A stretch of DNA of 64,000 nucleotides from Halopseudomonas litoralis (GTDB lineage: Bacteria > Pseudomonadota > Gammaproteobacteria > Pseudomonadales > Pseudomonadaceae), in assembly GCF_900105005.1 (NCBI RefSeq), contig NZ_LT629748.1, positions 620,001 through 684,000 of the forward strand. Reading direction: 5' to 3'. Every line of letters begins with the position of its first letter. The first letter of the stretch is position 1. The translations under genes and the position numbers were made by a program. This document shows positions 58,278-64,000 of the stretch, piece by piece. Below the pieces are notes generated by a model. The model saw nothing but the letters and a program-made list of their open reading frames with translations, had not been told where the DNA came from and searched no databases.

Positions 58278-58352
58278 TAAACGCCAAGGGTGGGTCAGTT
58301 TTGGATCGGCGATATTGCTGATAAGTGGGTCACTTTTAAACCGGCGTTGACA

Positions 58353-58865
58353 GTGAATATCATGGTTGGTTTTTCGGCCCGCGTATTTCCCGGCCTTTCT
58401 CGCCAACTCAATGCCCTGCCGCTGTCGCTCACGCCGGTCTTCATAATCGTCATGGGCTATCTGTAGCGCCAGTTTCAGGAGCATTTCCTGAACCGACTCC
58501 AGCACCACCTTGGCCACGCCTTTTGACTCCGCAGCCAGATCGGTGAGGTCGACTACGCCAGGCACAGCAAGACGGGCACCTTTGGCACGGATAGAGGCCA
58601 CGAGAAGCTCAGCCTCAGGCAGAGGTAGGCGACTGATCCGGTCAATTTTCTCTGCGACGACAACTTCGCCAGATTGCAGGTCGGATATCATTCGAGATAG
58701 CTAGGGGCGGTCTGGGCGGGCTCCGGAGGCCTTTTCCCGATAAACACCAGCTACGTAGTAGCCGGAAGATTTGGCCGTCTCTATGAGGCTTTCCTGACGT
58801 TCAAGGTCCTGCGAATCTGTGCTGACACGCATGTAAATACGGGCGATTTTGAGGGGTGGGGGCAT
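58353..58865 (-). pseudogene. Serine recombinase (resolvase/invertase), N-terminal fragment with nonsense codon
   Basis: From ATG 58865 the minus frame reads PPPLKIARIYMRVSTDSQDL (catalytic Ser in RVSTD), EKASGARPDRP, then TAG (58701-58703) where relatives have a Glu codon, then LSRMISDLQSGEVVVAEKIDRISR and ARKAGKYAGRKTNHD up to the IS21 end. So the gene carries both a premature stop and the insertion. Its C-terminal HTH is at 55044-55178. Confidence 0.9.
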
Positions 58866-59408
58866 CGATGTTTGACCGCGGTTGTTGGATTCGTGTGTTC
58901 AGGCCATTCGCGTTTATCTACTCTATCGACATTGCTGCGCACCAGCAGCGAGCTCCGGAGCCGGAGGCATGCCAGCCGTACCGCTCCAGCAAGCTTCGCG
59001 TTCTTTCAACTCCGTAGGCCGTAGAAGCTCGCGTAAGATTCGGTCTTCTGCGTTTGGCATGCTACCGCTTATTGTTGCGCTCCCCCGTCCTAACGGCAAC
59101 CAGGAGTGTCGCATGAACAACAATGTCGATTTTCTAACCAGGAAGAGATGTCCCTCTTCGCGCAGCTCGGTGAAAAGGTTAGGGACTTTCCTTGCATTGG
59201 TATGCTTTGTGAGTGCTCATGTCGGCAAGGGTTTGGGCGCATCAAGGCGGCGCCAGACGTGTTTGGTATTCAATATGCGCTTCTACTGATTTCCGGCCAG
59301 ATCGAATGACTGGAATCGGCCAGAAGCAGCCATTCGTGATCGGCGAAGCTCATGCCGCCTGAGAGCTACAACAACACCGATAAGCAGCAGCTATTCGACG
59401 CCTAAGTA
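58866..59408. other. Intergenic stretch without a supported gene
   Basis: Short open frames exist on both strands (plus 58882-59289 and 59106-59309; minus 58923-59123, e.g. MPNAEDRILRELLRPTELKE), none with clear family features. Confidence 0.5.
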
Positions 59409-59714
59409 TCAAATGGTCTTCTCAAGCGCATTCAGCAACTGCTCGATCTTATTCTCATTGCGTTTGTAGTAAGTCCAGGGACCAATGCGCTGAGACGTAA
59501 CCAGCTGAGCTCTCTGAAGGGCTGCGAGGTAGTTTGATACGGTCGACTGGGACAGCCCTACTCGTTCCTGGATGATGCTTACGCACACACCAAGCTGACC
59601 AGGATCTGCTTCCTGCTCGGGAAAATTCTTCCTCGGATTCTTGAGCAAGGTTAGGATGGTGAGGCGTGTGGGATTATCCAGAGCCTTTAGCGCTTCGCTG
59701 AGATCGATGTTCAT
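59409..59714 (-). CDS. ArsR-family winged-helix regulator
   Basis: 101 residues from ATG 59714 (GTG 59726 is an alternative; neither has a strong ribosome-binding site). HTH: LKALDNPTRLTILTLLKN and VGLSQSTVSNYLAALQRAQLVTSQRIGPWTYYKRN. It lies 93 bp after the old-yellow-enzyme gene on the same strand and may regulate it. One Cys only (GVCVS), so a classic ArsR metal site is not evident; an electrophile- or redox-sensing role is possible. Confidence 0.88.
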   Translation of the reverse strand: MNIDLSEALKALDNPTRLTILTLLKNPRKNFPEQEADPGQLGVCVSIIQERVGLSQSTVSNYLAALQRAQLVTSQRIGPWTYYKRNENKIEQLLNALEKTI

Positions 59715-59807
59715 AGTAAATGGCACATGGCTGGCTTTTCGCTATTTTACGATATTTCGATTTCAGTTGCTGCGCGCATTCCGACGAGGCGCGCAGCTCC
59801 ATGGCTG

Positions 59808-60932
59808 TCAGCCTTTGTAGAAGGGGTAATCAACATACCCTTTATCGGTACCACCATACATGCTGCTGGCATCCAGTGGATTGAGCGGCCAGCCATTGGC
59901 GATCCGTTGTGGAAGGTCTGGGTTGGCAATGAAGGCGCGACCAAATGCGATTAAGTCAGCCCAGCCAGCGTCAATCGCTGCGGCGGCACGCTCCGCTGTG
60001 TACTTCCCCGCATACAGAATGCGGCCACTGAAGACCCCTCGTACAGCGTTGCGGAATGTATCTGGCAGCTCTGGAGCCTCATCCCAGTCTGCTTCGGCCA
60101 GCGACAAGTAAGCGACACCGATTTCCTCGAGCACTTTGACGGCCTCAATGTAAGTCTCGTGTGGATTATCTTCCACAAGGCCTAGATAGACCCGAAGCTC
60201 ATCGGTGCTTGCAAACAGTGGAGCAAATCGAACACCTAAACGATCAGCGCCCACCACGTCAGCAACAGCTTGTGTTATCTCGCGCAAGAATCGCAGGCGG
60301 TTCTGCAGGCTGCCACCATACTCATCCGTGCGGCAGTTGGTGTGCGCTGAGATGAATTGGTTTACCAGATAACCATTGGCGCAGTGCAGCTCTACCCCAT
60401 CGAAACCGGCCTCTAGGGCATTATGTGCTGCTTTGGCGTAGAGCTGGACGAGCTCTTTCACCTCTGCAGTGGAAAGCTCCCTTGGCTCAGACGGATCCGC
60501 CAAGGTACCGGTACCTGGTCCCGTTTCGATGAACACCTTCACGCTACGTGCTGGCAGTGCTGATGGCGCTACAGGAGCATCGCCATTTGGCTGCAGCGAG
60601 GTGTGGGACACCCGACCAACGTGCCAGAGCTGCGCAAAAATTACACCGCCCTCTGCATGTACCGCTTCGGTGACTTTCTTCCAGCCTTCGATTTGTTCTT
60701 GGCTGTGAATTCCCGGAGTCCAAGCATAGCCCTGGCCCCGTGGCTCGATCTGAGTGCCCTCTGTGACCATGAAACCCGCACTAGCTCGTTGTCGATAGTA
60801 GGTGGCCATTAAGTCGTTGGGGATGTTCCCTGGCTGCGAGCTACGCGAGCGAGTGAGCGGCGGCAGCACAATACGATTACGGAGGTCATGGGGGCCGATC
60901 TTTGTCGAGCTAAACAGCTTGTTTCTATTCAT
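59808..60932 (-). CDS. Old yellow enzyme family alkene reductase
   Basis: 374 residues from ATG 60932. FMN-dependent NAD(P)H reductase of activated C=C bonds, NemA/XenB-like. Seen: RNRIVLPPLTRSRS, QLWHVGRVSHTSLQP (Trp/His region), EAGFDGVELHCANGYLVNQFISAHTNCRTDEYGGSLQNR (His/Asn-type substrate pair here H-x-x-N), FSGRILYAGKY, DLIAFGRAFIANPDLPQR (FMN phosphate site). Likely detoxifies electrophiles; partner of the downstream ArsR gene. Confidence 0.93.
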   Translation of the reverse strand: MNRNKLFSSTKIGPHDLRNRIVLPPLTRSRSSQPGNIPNDLMATYYRQRASAGFMVTEGTQIEPRGQGYAWTPGIHSQEQIEGWKKVTEAVHAEGGVIFAQLWHVGRVSHTSLQPNGDAPVAPSALPARSVKVFIETGPGTGTLADPSEPRELSTAEVKELVQLYAKAAHNALEAGFDGVELHCANGYLVNQFISAHTNCRTDEYGGSLQNRLRFLREITQAVADVVGADRLGVRFAPLFASTDELRVYLGLVEDNPHETYIEAVKVLEEIGVAYLSLAEADWDEAPELPDTFRNAVRGVFSGRILYAGKYTAERAAAAIDAGWADLIAFGRAFIANPDLPQRIANGWPLNPLDASSMYGGTDKGYVDYPFYKG

Positions 60933-61065
60933 TAGCAAATCCAGATATCGGGAAATATAGATTTAAAGAGGCGCTTCATCTCGCTTCTGAGACGGCTTTA
61001 GCTCAACGCACTTTCAATAGGAGCGCTGATCAAGGGGCTGCCGAATGGTCGAAATTCTAATCTAT

Positions 61066-61090
61066 ATATCTAGAAATGTAAATATCTAGA
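61066..61090. repeat. Tandem ATATCTAGA direct repeats upstream of the alkene reductase
   Basis: Two exact 9-mers, 61066-61074 and 61082-61090, 16 bp start to start, each containing the palindrome TCTAGA, about 135 bp before the reductase ATG. Candidate regulator site. The rest of 60933-61349 shows no gene. Confidence 0.5.
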
Positions 61091-61349
61091 TCCTTTCAGC
61101 CACCCCAGAGAGCCTAGAATGGACTAGCTGTAGCCCAGGCACATACCCTCCGACGGACTGAGTCTCCCTGGCATCGAGGCCAAGCTTATCTTCACACCTC
61201 GCCCCCAGAACCAGATACAGCAGTCTGCATCGGCCAGGATTTTGTAATCTGTTAATGACCGCCTCTGGCCGAAAGCCGCCTAGATTGACGGGCGGAAAAA
61301 CGGCTAAGAGCGGATTCCCGTCAACCGAAGGAGATATTCTCCAAACAGA

Positions 61350-62006
61350 TCAATGCGCTGGTTCAGACCGCCGTTTGAAAGGAGGATCAACAGGTGGGAA
61401 ACAATCTTTGAACTCTGCGTAAATACCGGCCATTTCCCCGGCCTCTGGTGGAACACCAGCAAGGATCAGAAGCAGGTTGCCCGCAATTCCGAGTAGCCCA
61501 TTCGAGTGCCGTACTTCCATCAAAATCAGCTCTAGTGGGAAACCTTTTCCGTGTCGATTCACCGCATGTATACCCCCGTGCACGAATGAACTCAGCGGTC
61601 GCCAAGAGTAATGTTTGAACTCCTTCAGATGCGCCACGGGAGCGTGCGGGGCCTTCTCCTCAATTTCCACTAGCATTTGGCTAAGCATCGGGATTTTGCT
61701 GGCCTTCTTGGCGCTTTGCTCAGTGAGCTCCTGAAGTATTAACTCAGTTTGTTCGTCTGTTGCCACATAAAACGTCCACAGCGCGCGAACAAGAGATTCA
61801 TACTGAATCCTAAGGAGAGCCGCCGCAGATGTGCACAAGCCTGCTGCCACCAAATACTTAACGCTCTGAGCATGCTCAAATCCAAGGCTTGCAAGCGACC
61901 TGGACGCTCGGAGGCGACTGGTACTTTCGAATAGAGGTAGTGAAAGGAAGCTAGCAAGACGGTCTTCTAATAACGCCGAGCGTGCAAGCAGCTGATCAAT
62001 TTCCAT
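61350..62006 (-). CDS. Conserved helical protein of unknown function (DUF6988-like)
   Basis: 218 residues, MEIDQLLARSALLEDRLASFLSL start. Mostly alpha-helical with HAQSVKYLVAAGLCTSAAALLRIQYESLVRALW and SSFVHGGIHAVNRHGKGFP, no signal peptide. The pattern resembles small accessory-genome proteins named DUF6988 or DUF5677-like, but the assignment is tentative. Monocistronic. Confidence 0.65.
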   Translation of the reverse strand: MEIDQLLARSALLEDRLASFLSLPLFESTSRLRASRSLASLGFEHAQSVKYLVAAGLCTSAAALLRIQYESLVRALWTFYVATDEQTELILQELTEQSAKKASKIPMLSQMLVEIEEKAPHAPVAHLKEFKHYSWRPLSSFVHGGIHAVNRHGKGFPLELILMEVRHSNGLLGIAGNLLLILAGVPPEAGEMAGIYAEFKDCFPPVDPPFKRRSEPAH

Positions 62007-62134
62007 TTTGAATGTGCCTCATTCCGTTCTCGATACTGGAGTTTTTACCGACAGCAAGCCGTATCAGCATTTTACAGATTGGCTCCTTTAGCCAAGGGAT
62101 TCATTGTTATCTTCCATGATGTGGAGGACAAGCC

Positions 62135-62749
62135 ATGAACACCACTATTGCTCATGAACCCTGGAATAAAGGCAAGCTAATCGGGCAGAAAGCGCCGCTT
62201 CGGCTCAGAGATATCTGGTCTATTCGAGTAAGGCTCCAAATTGCTGAGAAAACTCGAGATCTAGCTCTTTTTAATTTGGCAATCGACAGCAAGTTACGGG
62301 CCTGTGACTTGACGAAGCTACGGGTGCGCGACATCGCCCATGGTGCACAAGTATCGTCTCGGGCAATTGTGATGCAGCAGAAAACTCATCGACCAGTCCA
62401 GTTCGAAATCACCGAACAAACCCGGACGGCTCTAGAAGCCTGGATACATAAGGCCCAACTGCGAAGTGAGGATTTCCTGTTTCCGAGCAGATTGCACGCC
62501 TCAGCCCACCTTTCCATCAGACAATACGCTCGAATCGTCAAAGCCTGGGTAATATCCATTGATCTTGATCCGGCCATGTACGGCACCCACACGCTAAGGC
62601 GCACCAAGGCTTCACTGATCTACCGTAGGACGAAGAACCTCAGGGCCGTTCAGCTTCTACTGGGCCACACGAAGTTGGAAAGCACGGTCCGGTATTTAGG
62701 AATCGAAGTGGACGACGCTCTTGATATGGCAGAACAGACCGAGGTCTGA
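62135..62749 (+). CDS. Catalytic-domain-only tyrosine recombinase
   Basis: 204 residues from ATG 62135 (GGAGGACAAGCC upstream). It lacks arm- and core-binding domains. Catalytic residues are complete: SKLRACDLTKLRVRDI (Arg I), THTLRRTKASLIYRRT (HxxR), LLLGHTKLESTVRYLG (His and Tyr). Single-domain recombinases of this size are frequent on Pseudomonas plasmids and islands. Confidence 0.88.
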   Translation: MNTTIAHEPWNKGKLIGQKAPLRLRDIWSIRVRLQIAEKTRDLALFNLAIDSKLRACDLTKLRVRDIAHGAQVSSRAIVMQQKTHRPVQFEITEQTRTALEAWIHKAQLRSEDFLFPSRLHASAHLSIRQYARIVKAWVISIDLDPAMYGTHTLRRTKASLIYRRTKNLRAVQLLLGHTKLESTVRYLGIEVDDALDMAEQTEV

Positions 62750-62754
62750 CCAGC

Positions 62755-62787
62755 GATAGCGCCGCCTTAAACCAGACCGGCGCTATC
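62755..62787. repeat. Inverted repeat after the recombinase
   Basis: GATAGCGCCG (62755-62764) and CGGCGCTATC (62778-62787), 13-base loop, no T-run. Could be a transcript-end hairpin or a recombination site. Confidence 0.6.
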
Positions 62788-62820
62788 CGGCCAATACCAG
62801 TCCTTCGATATGCCTGGGAA

Positions 62821-62845
62821 ACGCGGGGCAATTCATGCCCCGCGT
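62821..62845. terminator. Hairpin between convergent recombinase and ATPase genes
   Basis: ACGCGGGGC (62821-62829) pairs with GCCCCGCGT (62837-62845), 7-base loop, followed by TTTG. Probably a bidirectional terminator. Confidence 0.6.
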
Positions 62846-62896
62846 TTGAAGGCGGATGAGCCTAGTACCATTATCCGATTTCTGACGCGACTACGA

Positions 62897-64000
62897 CTAA
62901 GCCGCTTCGGCTCGTCGCTTGCTCAAATCCTCACGCCAGGCTTTGAGTGCTTCCAAGTCCTGACGCAGCTCTGGCTCATCTGGGATAAATACGGGAATTT
63001 CACTAGATTGACTGTGCTCGTAGCAACTGTACTTAGTCATCAATGTATCAATCAGCTTGCAGTCCTGTGGTTCGATGCCGTGAATAGCATGCAGACGGTT
63101 ATCGGTGGTAATGCTACGCCGATGCCGGAGCACGACCTTGTTGAGCAAATCCTCTTCAACTGACCGCTCAATCAGCTTGCGAAACTCACTGCAAATTCCC
63201 TGGGCGAGCATCCGGTAGGCAGCACCACCACCCGCCTCACCCGCCTTGCGCGCGGTATCCAGCTTGGTCACCAACAGGTTGTTGGCCTTTTTTGTATTGG
63301 CGTTCCAAACGTCCTGATCTGCCGGGTGGCCAGCAACACCAGCGTAGGCCTCGATGCACATAGGTTGGTGGTGAGCTGCTTTCCACTTCTCGCCTTCCTT
63401 TCGGGCCAGGTCCTCCAGGATTCCGTAAAGGGACAATCGGTGAGTGAGCACTATCACCTGTCTGGTTTTGGCGAGCTCAACGAGGCGGCATGCCACAAAC
63501 CACTCGAAATCATGGTCGAGGGAGGAGATAGGATCATCAAATAGGAAAGGGGCCGCTCCCGGCTTATCACAGACATCGGCCAGAAATGCCGCAAGGGAGA
63601 TGATGCGACGTTCCCCTTCACTCAAGACACTGTCGGGCATGGCGCGACCGTTTTGAGCACCTTTGAGCTTGAGCTGATGCAGTACCTTGGCGTTGCGAGT
63701 TCTGGTCTTGACCATTTCGACTTGTATACGGGTTGCTCCGAGTGCCAGGAGCTCACGATTGAAGCGTTCAACGTACGCCTCGGTGACGACGGCCTGGGTC
63801 ACTTCTGCTGATTTCATCGATATCGCCCGAGTGCCTGCCAACCCTTTCCAAGACTCATAGTCTTTCACCTTGCGCAGACGATCAACCTCGACGCCAATAG
63901 CCGCAGCTTGCTCTGTAATCCACTTCTTGGCTTCCAACGCGAGCTTTTGATTCGTCGCCTGCACTCTATCAAAACCCAGAGCATCCTGATCGTACTGGGT
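62897..64000 (-). CDS. RecF/SMC-like AAA ATPase (AAA_13 type), N-terminal part outside window
   Basis: The frame is open to base 64000 (the GTG at 63964 is internal), so 367 codons of the C-terminal half are seen. Signature motif MPDSVLSEGERRIISLAAFLADV, Walker B PFLFDDPISSLDHDFE and H-loop VIVLTHRLSLYG mark an ABC/SMC-type ATPase; a coiled coil and Walker A must lie upstream. A C-terminal domain of about 200 residues follows. Related ATPases serve in DNA repair and in defence proteins (PrrC, RloC, PtuA types); location beside a recombinase favours accessory defence, but no effector domain is visible here. Confidence 0.82.
   Translation of the reverse strand, partial: TQYDQDALGFDRVQATNQKLALEAKKWITEQAAAIGVEVDRLRKVKDYESWKGLAGTRAISMKSAEVTQAVVTEAYVERFNRELLALGATRIQVEMVKTRTRNAKVLHQLKLKGAQNGRAMPDSVLSEGERRIISLAAFLADVCDKPGAAPFLFDDPISSLDHDFEWFVACRLVELAKTRQVIVLTHRLSLYGILEDLARKEGEKWKAAHHQPMCIEAYAGVAGHPADQDVWNANTKKANNLLVTKLDTARKAGEAGGGAAYRMLAQGICSEFRKLIERSVEEDLLNKVVLRHRRSITTDNRLHAIHGIEPQDCKLIDTLMTKYSCYEHSQSSEIPVFIPDEPELRQDLEALKAWREDLSKRRAEAA

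Overview
The window reads as a chromosomal segment of a gamma-proteobacterium of the Pseudomonadaceae, probably Pseudomonas or Halopseudomonas. The evidence is the closely Pseudomonas-like PurC, adenine/adenosine deaminase and RdgC, a nirBD operon with a PP2C/Ser-Thr kinase gene beside it, an OprD-family porin and a CzcCBA/CzcRS metal locus. The genus is inferred from protein character; no database search was possible.

Positions 1-26200 are a stable core. In order they hold the 3' part of purC, tRNA-Ser(CGA), an Ade/Ada-family deaminase, a large YbiO-like MscS channel, a sigma54-type promoter driving nirB-nirD-nirC and the phosphatase/kinase gene, a Tat-exported PhoX-type phosphatase, a complete type II secretion operon (gspC to gspN) ending in a small TPR-like lipoprotein, rdgC, and a tRNA-Val/tRNA-Asp pair.

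Positions 26200-41300 are a mobile and degraded region: an IS21 remnant joined to a fecR remnant, a CHAD protein, a divergent Xre regulator/excisionase-like/tyrosine integrase/HD-protein module, a lone ParS/Xre-type (DUF2384) protein, an IS256 remnant, a membrane protein, and a WYL-regulator/large-helicase pair with palindromic operators between the two genes. An IS3 element sits 13 codons before the original end of the helicase gene, with a 3-bp target duplication. An intact IS21 element with a 5-bp duplication follows.

Positions 41800-54060 are a metal-homeostasis block: an OprD-like porin, a CDF exporter, a P-II-like protein, czcA, czcB, czcC, czcS and czcR, a small periplasmic protein, and a second CDF exporter with a Cys-rich tail whose divergent MerR/CadR-type regulator survives only as a C-terminal stub. 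Two near-identical CusR/CopR-type palindromes lie at matching distances from putative -10 elements, in front of the porin and the small periplasmic gene.

Positions 54200-64000 are a second accessory region: a SRAP/YedK gene under a near-consensus LexA box, a three-level nest (IS5 inside istB of an IS21 element inside a serine recombinase gene, all with target duplications), an ArsR/old-yellow-enzyme pair, a hypothetical protein, a catalytic-domain-only tyrosine recombinase, and the C-terminal part of a RecF/SMC-like AAA ATPase running off the right edge.

The best candidate for an undescribed system is the WYL-regulated helicase module (about 32.9-38.0 kb). The metal operator pair and the nested transposons are the other observations best supported by the sequence itself.
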